Assembly (NCBI RefSeq): GCF_018847975.1
Contig: NZ_CP072597.1
Location: 2,519,001 to 2,583,000, forward strand
Source of the DNA: Lysobacter sp. K5869
GTDB taxonomy: Bacteria; Pseudomonadota; Gammaproteobacteria; Xanthomonadales; Xanthomonadaceae
Reading direction: 5' to 3'
Length of the DNA stretch: 64,000 nt
Shown here: piece after piece, positions 15,738 through 25,543 of the stretch
Layout of the letters: every line of letters begins with the position of its first letter
How positions within the stretch are numbered: position 1 is the stretch's first letter
Position numbers and translations under genes: made by a program
Notes under the pieces: generated by a model
What the model was told of the DNA's origin: nothing
Databases searched by the model: none
What the model saw: only the letters and a program-made list of their open reading frames with translations

Positions 15738-15765
15738 GCCGCGGCCTTCGGGCCGCGGCTTTTTT
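15738..15765 (+). terminator. Intrinsic terminator after lysyl endopeptidase 2
   Basis: 9-bp stem GCCGCGGCC with a TTCG loop and six T. Confidence 0.92.
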
Positions 15766-15791
15766 CAGGTCTGCGATATTCCGTATCCCCC

Positions 15792-16047
15792 TGTAGGAGC
15801 GGCGTAAGCCGCGACCAACCGCAGCGATGTACGCAAGCGCCTCTTCCCGAAGACCAAAAAATCGTTGACAGCGGCGCCCAGGGGTTCCGGGCTTCGGAAA
15901 ATTTCGTGGCATTACGTCAGCGACGTACGTAAGCCTCGCTTCCCGAAAACCAGAAAATCGGCGACGGGGCGGTCAGGGGTTCCGGGCTTCGGAGAATTAC
16001 GTGGCATGACGTCGCTTCGGTTGGTCGCGGCTTACGCCGCTCCTACC
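15792..16047. repeat. Composite REP element with duplicated core
   Basis: Outer arms begin TGTAGGAGC and end in the GCTCCTACC type. Inside, a core of about 95 bp occurs twice in tandem (15823-15918 and 15919 to about 16013). Each copy carries GGGGTTCCGGGCTTCGG and CGTGGCAT. The single-core version is at 29268-29427. Confidence 0.8.
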
Positions 16048-16101
16048 GGGAGCCAACGCAACACCGTCGCGAACTGTGCGCCACTTCGCACAGCTGCGAA
16101 C

Positions 16102-16177
16102 TGCTGTCCGCTTCACGAAAGCACACGAATTAAGCGCCGCGCGGCGCTTGTCAGCGCCGGCCGCGCATCCACAGCAT
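16102..16177 (+). promoter_or_regulatory. CRP/Clp-like site and promoter element before the M14 carboxypeptidase
   Basis: TGCTG-N6-TCACG at 16102-16117 continues as TCACGAA, like two sister sites. CAGCAT at 16172-16177 is 70 nt downstream in the position of TAGCGT, and TTGTCA (16148-16153) lies 18 nt before it. A separate perfect palindrome TGTGCG-N6-CGCACA is at 16075-16092. Confidence 0.5.
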
Positions 16178-16238
16178 GACTCCCGGCACGCGCTCCGCGC
16201 GTGACTGCCCACCGCAACGGTTCTTGGAGAGTCTCCCA

Positions 16239-18521
16239 ATGCGCTTCCAAACTGCCGCGTTGCCGCTGTTGCTGGCGCTGTCCGCCAGCGCCGCGGCCGC
16301 CGACGATCAGCCCGTGTTCGTCACCGCGAAATACGAAAACCCCAAGCAGCTGCAACGCATCGCCTCGCGCTTCCAGCATTTGATCGTCGACCGTCAGGCC
16401 AAGACGGTGAAGGTCGAGGCCATGCCCGAGGATCTGGCCGCGCTGCGCGCCGCCGGCTTCCAGTACGAAGTCGATCAAGCCTCCACCGCGCAGATGCAGC
16501 GCCTGCAAAGCGCGCTGAAGTCCTCGCTCGACGGCGCCAAGAGCATTCCCGGCTACACCTGCTTCCGCACGGTCGAAGAGACCTATCAGACGATGGACCA
16601 GTTGGCCGCGAGCAAGCCGCAGCTGGCCAGCGTGCGCGTGATCGGTCCGAGCTGGCAGAAGACCCAGAACTCGGCCACCGGCTACGACATGCGGGTGTTC
16701 AAGCTGACCAACTCGGCCACCGACGCCGCGCTGCCGAACAAGCCGACCCTGGTGTTGTTCGGTTCGATCCACGCGCGCGAGTACGCGCCGGCCGAGCTGG
16801 TGACGCGCTTCGCCGAGGGGCTGGTCAACGGCTACGGCACCGACGCCGAAGCGACCTGGCTGCTCGACAACTTCGCCTTCCAACTGGTGCTCAACGCCAA
16901 TCCCGACGGGCGCAAGAAGGCCGAGGCCGGTTCGTCCTGGCGCAAGAACGTCAACAACAGCAACGGCGGCAGCTGCAGCGCCAGCAGCTACGGCACCGAC
17001 CTCAACCGCAACTTCCCGTACCACTGGAACAGCGTGTCCGGCGGTTCCAGCGGCAATCAGTGCGCCGAGACCTATCGCGGGCCGACTCCGTCGTCGGACC
17101 CGGAAACCCAGAACCTGATGCGTCTGGTCGCCGGCACCCGCGGCAGCAACGGCGTCTATACCGGCGGCGTGTTCCCCGACCGCCGTCCCGACGACGTCAA
17201 CACGCCCACGCCGGCCGATTACCAAGGCGTGTTCATCGACATCCACAGCAACGCCGCACAGGTGCTGTGGTCGTGGGGCGACACCAGCAACCCGGCGCCG
17301 AACCGCGACGCGCTGCAGACGTTGGGCCGGCGCATGGCCTACTTCAGCGGCTACCGCCCGCAGCAGTCCGACGAGCTCTACGCCACCGACGGCACCACCG
17401 ACGACACCATGTACGGTCTGCTCGGCGTGCCGAGCTACACCATCGAACTCGGCGGCAGCTTCTTCGAGAGCTGCAGCAGCTTCACCGGCACCACCTTGCC
17501 GAACAATCTGCGCACGCTGCGCTATCTGGCGCGCACGCTGTGGGCGCCGCTGCAGTTGCCGAGCGGGCCGGACACGACCTCGGTGAGCCTGTCGTCTTCG
17601 TCGGTGCCGGCCGGTACGCCGGTCACCGTCACCGCCAACGTCAACGACGGCCAGTTCAACCAGAGCAACGGCAGCGAGGCGGTGCAGAACATCGCCTCGG
17701 CGCGCGCTTACATCGACACGCCGCCGTGGGCGAGCGGGGCGGTGGCGATCGCGCTGAGCGCGAGCGACGGCGGCTTCAACAGCAGCAACGAGAACGTCAC
17801 CGGTTCGATCTCCACCAGCGGTCTGGCCGCGGGCGCGCACACCGTCTACGTGCAGGGCACCGACGCTTCGGGCAAGCCGGGCACGCCGAACGCGGCGCGC
17901 TTCACCGTGACCGGCGGCGGGCCGGGCAACACCCCGCCGGTGGCGAACTTCACCGCGACCACCAGCGGCTTGACCGCGAGCTTCACCGACACCTCCAGCG
18001 ACAGCGACGGCACCATCGCTTCGCGCAGCTGGAACTTCGGCGACGGCACCGCGTCCACCGCGACCAACCCTAGCAAGACCTACAGCGCGGCCGGCACCTA
18101 CAACGTCGCATTGACCGTGACCGACAACAGCGGCGACACCAACACCAAGACCACGGCGGTGACGGTGAGCAGCGGCGGCGCGCAGACCTACAGCAACGAC
18201 GCGGACGTGGCGATCACCGACAACGCCACCGTGGAAAGCCCGATCGTGGTGTCCGGCCGCAGCGGCAACGGTTCGGCCAGCACGCCGGTGCAGGTGACGA
18301 TCTACCACACCTACAAGAGCGATCTGAAAGTCGATCTGGTCGCGCCGGACGGCACCGTCTACAACATCCACAACCGCACCGGCGGCAGCGCCGACAACGT
18401 CATCGGCACCTTCAACAAGGATCTGTCGAGCGAGCCGCTCAACGGGACCTGGAAGCTGCGGGTGAACGACAACGCCAACGGCGATACCGGGCGGATCGAT
18501 ACGTGGAGCATCACGTTCTGA
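16239..18521 (+). CDS. Secreted M14 zinc carboxypeptidase with PKD and P-domain
   Basis: 760 residues from ATG 16239 with GGAGA 8 nt upstream. Signal peptide about 1-21. The carboxypeptidase-A fold has zinc ligands His178 and Glu181 (HARE) and His336 (DIHS). Substrate Arg257 lies in DLNRN and catalytic Glu403 in TIELGG. About 447-560 is an Ig-like beta domain (VSLSSSSVPAGTPVTVTA), then PKD about 565-645 and P-domain about 648-760. The tail subtype matches lysyl endopeptidase 2. It should remove C-terminal residues from peptides released by the neighbouring endopeptidases. Which side chains it prefers is not clear from the sequence. Confidence 0.94.
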   Translation: MRFQTAALPLLLALSASAAAADDQPVFVTAKYENPKQLQRIASRFQHLIVDRQAKTVKVEAMPEDLAALRAAGFQYEVDQASTAQMQRLQSALKSSLDGAKSIPGYTCFRTVEETYQTMDQLAASKPQLASVRVIGPSWQKTQNSATGYDMRVFKLTNSATDAALPNKPTLVLFGSIHAREYAPAELVTRFAEGLVNGYGTDAEATWLLDNFAFQLVLNANPDGRKKAEAGSSWRKNVNNSNGGSCSASSYGTDLNRNFPYHWNSVSGGSSGNQCAETYRGPTPSSDPETQNLMRLVAGTRGSNGVYTGGVFPDRRPDDVNTPTPADYQGVFIDIHSNAAQVLWSWGDTSNPAPNRDALQTLGRRMAYFSGYRPQQSDELYATDGTTDDTMYGLLGVPSYTIELGGSFFESCSSFTGTTLPNNLRTLRYLARTLWAPLQLPSGPDTTSVSLSSSSVPAGTPVTVTANVNDGQFNQSNGSEAVQNIASARAYIDTPPWASGAVAIALSASDGGFNSSNENVTGSISTSGLAAGAHTVYVQGTDASGKPGTPNAARFTVTGGGPGNTPPVANFTATTSGLTASFTDTSSDSDGTIASRSWNFGDGTASTATNPSKTYSAAGTYNVALTVTDNSGDTNTKTTAVTVSSGGAQTYSNDADVAITDNATVESPIVVSGRSGNGSASTPVQVTIYHTYKSDLKVDLVAPDGTVYNIHNRTGGSADNVIGTFNKDLSSEPLNGTWKLRVNDNANGDTGRIDTWSITF

Positions 18522-18550
18522 TCGATGCCGCGACGATGATTCGATAGACG

Positions 18551-18580
18551 AGCCCCGGCTTCGGCCGGGGCTTCTTTTTT
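18551..18580 (+). terminator. Intrinsic terminator after the M14 gene
   Basis: AGCCCCGGC-TTCG-GCCGGGGCT followed by TCTTTTTT. Confidence 0.9.
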
Positions 18581-18813
18581 CGCGGCTCGCGCCCGCCGCT
18601 TCCGGCGCGAAGTCCGTGCGATGTCGGATCGCAGCGTGTCCAAACGCGGGCGCCTTCGCTCGCGCCGCCTCGGCTCGGGTACGAGGAACACATGAAGCGC
18701 ACGCTGTTTCCATTCGCGAAACCCTGAAAATATAGGGATTTCGCAGCCGGTTCGCGGCCGATCCGCGCTCCGTTCGCCAGCGCATCGCGCAGCGTAAGCG
18801 TTTACTGCGCGTT

Positions 18814-18891
18814 TGCATGATCCAAGTCACGAACGCGAATGTGCGTTCGCTTCGCTTGTCGCTTGTCCCTCGCGTCAGGCGCGCTTAGCGT
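18814..18891 (+). promoter_or_regulatory. CRP/Clp-like site and promoter element before M28 aminopeptidase 1
   Basis: TGCATGA-N6-TCACGAA at 18814-18833. TTGTCC (18863-18868) lies 17 nt before TAGCGT (18886-18891). The distance from the core CATGA to TAGCGT is 70 nt, the same as before the metalloprotease gene. Confidence 0.6.
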
Positions 18892-19051
18892 CGAATCCCG
18901 GGCGCATCGGATCGTTCTCCCCCGTACGGCTCGACCGCGCTTTCACGCGCAGCAAGTCCCGCGGCGCGCCACGCGCGCCGCTTCCGTCCACCGCGTCCGC
19001 GCGCCGATGCCGGAGCATCCGCCGCCGACGCCCGATCCAGGAGCGCTTTCC

Positions 19052-20722
19052 GTGAATCCGCAATCCGCTTCCTCGCACGCCCGGTCCCGTTCCCGCCGCA
19101 TCGCCGCTTCCGCGCTGACGCTGGCGCTCGCCGCCGCGTTCGCGCCGGCCTACGCGCAGCATCAGGCGCACACGCACGAACTCGCCGCCGGCGAGGATCC
19201 GTTCAAGCCGGTCTACATCGTCACTTCGCGTCAGACCTTCGACGCGGGCGTGCAGACCCTGGCCAAGAATTCCACCGGCCTGAGCAACGCCGTCGGCAAG
19301 CCGCTGGTGATCGCCGAACTCAAGACCCATCAGCTCACCGACCTGATCCGCCACGTCCACGAAAAAGAGAAGCGCTGCGGCGGCTATTTCGCCTTCGACA
19401 GCCGCCAGGAAGCCGAGGCCTTCGTCAAGGCCGACCGCAGCCGCGAAGCCATCGATACCAAGTTCGCGACCTACACCATCGACAACCAAACCACGGTCAA
19501 TCCGTGGCTGAGTCAGGTCAGCGAAGCGAACATCCGCGGCACCATCAGTCATCTGTCGACGCAGTATCCGAACCGCTACTACTCCTCCACCCACGGCCGC
19601 ACCTCGGCGACCTGGATCAAGGACACGTGGCTGGCGCTCGGCAACGGCCGTAGCGACGTCAGCGCCGAGTTGTTCACCGGGTGCAGCACCTGTTCGACCC
19701 AACCGTCGGCGATCCTCACCATCCAAGGCAGCGAGCTGCCGAACGAAGTGGTGGTGCTCGGCGCGCACTTGGACTCGATCTCCAGCAGCGGCAGCGGCGA
19801 TGCGATGAACGCGCCGGGCGCCGACGACGACGCCTCGGGCATCGCCACGCTGACCGAAGTGCTGCGGGTGGCCTTGGCCAGCGGCTACAAGCCCAAGCGC
19901 ACGATTAAGTTCATGGGTTACGCCGCCGAGGAAGTGGGCCTGCGCGGCTCCAAGGCCATCGCCACCGATTTCCAGAACCGCGGCGTCAACGTGGTCGGCG
20001 TGCTGCAGCTTGACATGACCAACTACCGCAGCGGCGGCGCCAATCCGGTGCGTCTGGTCACCGACTACTCGAACTCGTCGCTGCAGCAGTTCCTGCGCGA
20101 TCTGCACGCGACCTATCTGGGCGGCACGCTGGGCAGCTACACCTGCGGCTACGGTTGCTCGGACCACGCGTCGTGGACCTCGGCCGGTTTCCCGGCGGCG
20201 ATCTACTTCGAGAGCGGCACCTCCAGCGGCGGCTACTCGCCGTACATCCACTCGCCGTCGGACACGCTGGCGAACATGGGCAACTCGGCGAGCAACAGCG
20301 TGCCGTTCGCCAAGCTCGGTTTGGCCTTCCTCGGCGAACTCGGCAAGACCGCCGGCAGCGGCCCCGGGCCGGGCCCGGGCACTCAGACCTACAGCAACGA
20401 CACCGACGTGGCGATCAGCGACAACGCCACGGTGGACAGCCCGATCACGGTGTCGGGCCGCACCGGCAACGCGCCGAGCAACGCGCAGGTGTCGGTGAGC
20501 ATCGTCCACACCTACCGCGGCGATCTGAAGGTCGATCTGGTCGCGCCGGACGGTTCGCTCTACAACATCAGCAACCGCGCCGGCGGCAGCGCCGACGACC
20601 TCAACGGCACCTTCACCTTCAACCTCTCCAGCGAAGCGCTCAACGGCACCTGGAAGCTGCGGGTCAACGACAACGGCCCGGGCGACGTCGGCCGCATCGA
20701 CAAGTGGAGCATCACCTTCTGA
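19052..20722 (+). CDS. Secreted M28 aminopeptidase with P-domain (M28 copy 1)
   Basis: 556 residues from GTG 19052, chosen because AGGAG lies 8 nt upstream and the signal peptide (about 1-35, AYA end) follows. An ATG 45 nt earlier (19007) lacks such a site. A propeptide runs to about 140. The co-catalytic zinc motifs of the Vibrio/Aeromonas leucyl aminopeptidase type are complete: His239 (GAHLDS), Asp258 (GADDDASG), Glu293/Glu294 (AAEEVG), Asp321 (LQLDM), His400 (YIHS). A Gly/Pro linker (about 436-444) leads to a P-domain at about 446-556; there is no PKD domain. It should trim N-terminal residues from extracellular peptides. Confidence 0.94.
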   Translation: MNPQSASSHARSRSRRIAASALTLALAAAFAPAYAQHQAHTHELAAGEDPFKPVYIVTSRQTFDAGVQTLAKNSTGLSNAVGKPLVIAELKTHQLTDLIRHVHEKEKRCGGYFAFDSRQEAEAFVKADRSREAIDTKFATYTIDNQTTVNPWLSQVSEANIRGTISHLSTQYPNRYYSSTHGRTSATWIKDTWLALGNGRSDVSAELFTGCSTCSTQPSAILTIQGSELPNEVVVLGAHLDSISSSGSGDAMNAPGADDDASGIATLTEVLRVALASGYKPKRTIKFMGYAAEEVGLRGSKAIATDFQNRGVNVVGVLQLDMTNYRSGGANPVRLVTDYSNSSLQQFLRDLHATYLGGTLGSYTCGYGCSDHASWTSAGFPAAIYFESGTSSGGYSPYIHSPSDTLANMGNSASNSVPFAKLGLAFLGELGKTAGSGPGPGPGTQTYSNDTDVAISDNATVDSPITVSGRTGNAPSNAQVSVSIVHTYRGDLKVDLVAPDGSLYNISNRAGGSADDLNGTFTFNLSSEALNGTWKLRVNDNGPGDVGRIDKWSITF

Positions 20723-20761
20723 TGCCCGGGTAACCCTTTCCGCCTTGGCGAAAACGTTCGC

Positions 20762-20790
20762 GCCCCGGCTTCGGCCGGGGCTTTTTTTTT
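20762..20790 (+). terminator. Intrinsic terminator after M28 aminopeptidase 1
   Basis: GCCCCGGC-TTCG-GCCGGGGC followed by nine T. Confidence 0.93.
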
Positions 20791-20827
20791 GCGCGGCGAT
20801 TTGGGACGCGTCTGATTCGCGGCGAAG

Positions 20828-20902
20828 TACGACCGGCATCACGCGGTCGCGCGCTGTGCGCGCTGCGCACCGCGGAGCCCGGCGAGCGGGGACGCGTAGC
20901 GT
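20828..20902 (+). promoter_or_regulatory. CRP/Clp-like site and promoter element before M28 aminopeptidase 2
   Basis: TACGA-N6-TCACG at 20828-20843 and TAGCGT at 20897-20902, 69 nt apart start to start. No good -35 is visible before the hexamer. Confidence 0.45.
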
Positions 20903-21006
20903 GGGTTCGAGGCCGGACGCCGCGTTGGCGCGGGCCGCAACCGTCGCGGCGCCGCGCCGCATACCGCTCGCCCCGCGCCTCGGGGCACCGTTTCGTGGAG
21001 GTCGCC

Positions 21007-22257
21007 GTGTTCCGTTTCGCCCAGGGTGTGTTGTTCTTCGTCTTCTTCGCCGCGTCCGCGTCCGCCGCCGGTCCGGCTCGCGGCGGCGAGCGCAAGCCGG
21101 TGTTCGTGGTCGCCTCGCGCGCGACCCAGCAAGCCGCGCTGGCCGACGCGGCCGGCCGCGTCAGCGCGCTCGCCGGCCTCGGCGCGGGCGGACGCGAACT
21201 GGCGATTTCCGAAGTGCCCGCCGAGCGGCTCGCCGATCTGGCTCGGCACGTGCACGAGAACGAAAAGCGCTGCGGCGGATTCTTCGCCTTCGACACCCGC
21301 GAACAGGCCGAAGCCTTCGTGCGTGACGATCTGAGCGCATTGGCGGTCGGCGCGCAGGCGGCGAGCTACACCGTGGACAATCAGGCGACGGTGACGCCGT
21401 GGTTGGGGCAAGTGCGCGAGGCCGACCTACGCGCGACCATCCGCAGCTTGTCGGGCAACTGGACCACGCGCCACGCCGCCAGCGCCGGCGGACGCGCCGC
21501 GTCGGACTGGATCCGCAGCGCGTGGGCGACGCTGGCCGGCAACCGCGCCGACATTTCCATCGAACAGACCGCCTGCGCCAACTGCGGGCAGCAGCCCTCG
21601 GTGGTGCTGACTTGGCGCGGCAACGAACTGGCGCAGGAGGTGGTGGTGCTCGGCGCGCACATGGATTCGATCGTCGCCGGCAGCGGCGGCGCCACCGCCG
21701 CCGCGCCCGGCGCGGACGACGACGCTTCCGGCGTGGCGACGCTGACCGAAGTGCTGCGGGTGGCCTTGGCCAGCGGATACAAGCCGCGGCGCACGGTCAA
21801 GTTCATCGCTTACGCGGCGGAGGAAATCGGCTTGCGAGGGTCCAACGCCATCGCCGCCGGGCACCGCGACCAGGGGGCGAACGTGGTCGGCGTGCTGCAG
21901 TTGGACATGACCAACTACCGCACGTTCGGCGGGCCGGATCTGCGCTTGATCAGCGACAACTCCAACGCCGGTTTGCAGCAGTTCGTGCGCGAGTTGTATT
22001 CGTCGTATCTGGGCGGCGGCGCGTTGGCCGAGTACACGTGCGGCTATGGCTGCTCCGATCACGCCTCGTGGACCGCGGCCGGCTATCCGGCGGCGATGGT
22101 GTTCGAAGGCGGTAGCGCCGACGGCAAGTACTCGCCGTACATCCATAGCCGCAACGACACGCTCGCCAACATGGGCAACTCCGCGGCCAACAGCGTGCCG
22201 TTCGCCAAGCTGGGTCTGGCGTTCCTGGGCGAGCTGGGCAAGACCTCGGCGCAGTGA
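21007..22257 (+). CDS. Secreted M28 aminopeptidase without P-domain (M28 copy 2)
   Basis: 416 residues from GTG 21007, with GGAGG (20997-21001) 5 nt upstream; a GTG at 20995 is in frame but overlaps that site. The signal peptide is MFRFAQGVLFFVFFAASASA. Zinc and catalytic residues: His218, Asp237, Glu272/Glu273, Asp300, His380. It aligns along its length with M28 copy 1 (HVHEKEKRCGG / HVHENEKRCGG, then GYGCSDHASWT in both) but stops right after FLGELGKT, where copy 1 continues into its P-domain. It is the last gene of the protease island. A GC hairpin without a T run follows at about 22270-22290. Confidence 0.94.
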   Translation: MFRFAQGVLFFVFFAASASAAGPARGGERKPVFVVASRATQQAALADAAGRVSALAGLGAGGRELAISEVPAERLADLARHVHENEKRCGGFFAFDTREQAEAFVRDDLSALAVGAQAASYTVDNQATVTPWLGQVREADLRATIRSLSGNWTTRHAASAGGRAASDWIRSAWATLAGNRADISIEQTACANCGQQPSVVLTWRGNELAQEVVVLGAHMDSIVAGSGGATAAAPGADDDASGVATLTEVLRVALASGYKPRRTVKFIAYAAEEIGLRGSNAIAAGHRDQGANVVGVLQLDMTNYRTFGGPDLRLISDNSNAGLQQFVRELYSSYLGGGALAEYTCGYGCSDHASWTAAGYPAAMVFEGGSADGKYSPYIHSRNDTLANMGNSAANSVPFAKLGLAFLGELGKTSAQ

Positions 22258-22534
22258 GCCGGGCGCGGCGCTCCCGCTCGGGAGCGTCGCGACTGCGGCG
22301 AAGGGCATCGGAATCGGAACGCTCCGCGCGCGGCAGGCCGCGGTCAGAGCGCTTTCGATCCCGAGGTTTTGGTTCGATGCCCGGCTCGCGATCCCGCGAG
22401 GCGGGCCGCATCGCCGGTGCTTTGCCGCCGGCGGCATCGCGCGCCGGTGGAGGAGCGGCTTCGTTGCGGGGCGTCCACCCGCGGCCGGCGCGACGCAAAC
22501 GCCGGCGCCGGCCTTTCCGGCTCGGCCGCCGCGC

Positions 22535-23206
22535 TCAGCGCGTGCAGCTTTCCTCGTGCGCCAACGCATCTTTGGTCGCGATGCGCCAGTTGGTGACGTT
22601 GCCCAACGCGTCGGTCTCGAAAGTCAGCTGGGTGTTCTTGCCGTCGGGCGCGGGCACTTCGAGGAAGGCGGCGCCCTCGAAGGTCGGGTTCGGCACTTGC
22701 TTGACCTTGCCGGCGTAGGCCTTGTTGATCTCGTCGATGCTCATGCCGACGTGGCCGCCACCCGGCGCCTGCGCCTTGGGATCGTAGACGTCGATGCCGG
22801 CGAGGCCGTTCTTGCCCATCAGGAAGCCGTATTGATGGGTGATCGCGCCGCGCACCGGGTAGAGCAGGTAGCAGTTCGCGTCGGGGCGCTGGCTGTTGTT
22901 GTCCTTCATCTCGCCGCCCCAGGCGCCGCGCACGCCGGCGGCGTCGGCGCCGAAGCGCGCGGTGACCGGGCCGCCGGGTTCGGCGCCGCCGCTGAAGCCG
23001 TCGTAGCCGATCGCGTCGCTGCGCACCGGGCGCGCCGGCGGTTCCAGCGGATTGCTCGCGGCCGCCGCGGCGCCGGCGGCGGGCGCCTTGCCGGTGTCGG
23101 CGGAGGCGGCGGCGCTCTGCGCGGCGGGGTCGGCGGGTTTCTGGCAGCCCGCCAGGACGAGCAACGCCAACGCGGAAGCCGCCAGGGCCGGAACGGATCG
23201 ACGCAT
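22535..23206 (-). CDS. Lipoprotein of unknown function
   Basis: 223 residues. The lipoprotein signal has LAGC at 18-21, so Cys21 would be lipidated. An Ala-rich linker to about 52 follows. The remainder has no motif I can name; YLLYPVRGAITHQYGF and GGGHVGMSIDEINKAY are the most distinctive stretches. Two Cys residues (in NCYLLY and near the C-terminus, ESCTR) could form a disulfide. It converges on the last protease gene and does not share the CRP-like promoter layout, so a link to the island is not supported. Confidence 0.75.
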   Translation of the reverse strand: MRRSVPALAASALALLVLAGCQKPADPAAQSAAASADTGKAPAAGAAAAASNPLEPPARPVRSDAIGYDGFSGGAEPGGPVTARFGADAAGVRGAWGGEMKDNNSQRPDANCYLLYPVRGAITHQYGFLMGKNGLAGIDVYDPKAQAPGGGHVGMSIDEINKAYAGKVKQVPNPTFEGAAFLEVPAPDGKNTQLTFETDALGNVTNWRIATKDALAHEESCTR

Positions 23207-23641
23207 CTTGGATCACCGCTGCAATGGGACGAAGCGCCGATCCTAATCGATCGCGCGGCGCCGCAAAGGCGTTTTGCGCATTGGCTGTGGATCGAAAACC
23301 GGACCGCGTTAGCGAACCCGGTCACGCGGCGAGCGGGGCGGGGCGCACGTCGCGGCGGTGGGCGAGGGCGAGCGCGGCGGCCGGCGAGCGCGGCGACGCG
23401 GACTCGCGCGGGCGCCGCACGGCCCGTGTTCGCGCCGGTGCCGCACGACGCGCGTTCGCGCCGGCCCTGGCCGCGACGAGCGCGAGGTCGGAGTGCGGGC
23501 GCCGGCTCGCGGGAACGTGGCCGCGTGCGGCGGCGGCTGCGGCGGACGACGACGCACGCACCGTCCGCGCAAACGAAAAAGCCCGATCCGCGCGGGACCG
23601 GGCCGGTTCGATGTTGCGCCGCGGCGAACCCGCCGCGTGGG
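23207..23641. other. Gene-free stretch downstream of the asparaginase-like gene
   Basis: Very GC-rich. Apart from the minus-strand terminator at 23576-23603 nothing is recognisable; the open frames are compositional. Confidence 0.4.
23576..23603 (-). terminator. Intrinsic terminator of the asparaginase-like gene
   Basis: Read on the minus strand: GCCCGGTCC, a five-base loop, GGATCGGGC, then five T. Confidence 0.85.
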
Positions 23642-24127
23642 TCAGATCGCCTCGAAGCGATTGGCCTCGACGTTCTTGCGCACCTTGGCCGGATCCCAGA
23701 TCCGCCCGTTCATGGCGATGTACACGCCCGGCGGCAGCGACTGCACCGCGCCGACCGCGGTGCCGATGTTGAACTCGGCGTCCGAGCCGCGGAACCGCGC
23801 CGGGTTCAGCGCGCCGGTGAGGACGATGGTCTTGTCGGCGATGGTCGCCAGCACCTTGGCGGTCTCGACCATGCTGTCGGTGCCGTGGGTGACCAGCACG
23901 TGGCTGGCGTCCTGCGCGGCGATCGCGGCGCGGATCAGCTCGCGGTCGGCCTGGGTGATGTGCAGCGAATCCTTGCGGATGATCGGAATGACGGTGTAGC
24001 GGAAGCCCACGCCGAGCTCTTCGAGGATGTGGCCGATCTGCGGTTCGCCGATCTGGTAGTCCGACTTGTCGTCGAAGTAGATCTTGTCGATCGTGCCGCC
24101 GGTGGTGACGATGCAGAGCTTGTCCAT
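23642..24127 (-). CDS. Asparaginase N-terminal-domain protein
   Basis: 161 residues. It carries the two catalytic-site motifs of the L-asparaginase N-terminal domain: TTGGTIDK near residue 9 with the nucleophile-type Thr, and THGTDSM near residue 80. Normal bacterial asparaginases are about 330 residues with a second domain that completes the active site; here the protein ends after the first domain. The frame closes cleanly and its terminator follows, so this is a genuine short form rather than a truncated copy. Catalytic activity is uncertain. It stands alone as a transcription unit. Confidence 0.8.
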   Translation of the reverse strand: MDKLCIVTTGGTIDKIYFDDKSDYQIGEPQIGHILEELGVGFRYTVIPIIRKDSLHITQADRELIRAAIAAQDASHVLVTHGTDSMVETAKVLATIADKTIVLTGALNPARFRGSDAEFNIGTAVGAVQSLPPGVYIAMNGRIWDPAKVRKNVEANRFEAI

Positions 24128-24260
24128 CTCGGGTGGTTCGCGTGGTCGGAGGGGAGCCGGCGATTATAGGGCCGCGGGCGGGGCTTCACGTCCGCGGGGT
24201 TCGGCGCGGCGCGCAGCGGGACGGATGAACGCGTCGCTGCGCCGGCCGCGATCCTGCCGG

Positions 24261-25497
<1,237 letters not shown>

Positions 25498-25543
25498 CCG
25501 CCCATGCATGCCCCCTAACGCCCCATCGGTTACCCTGCGCCCG

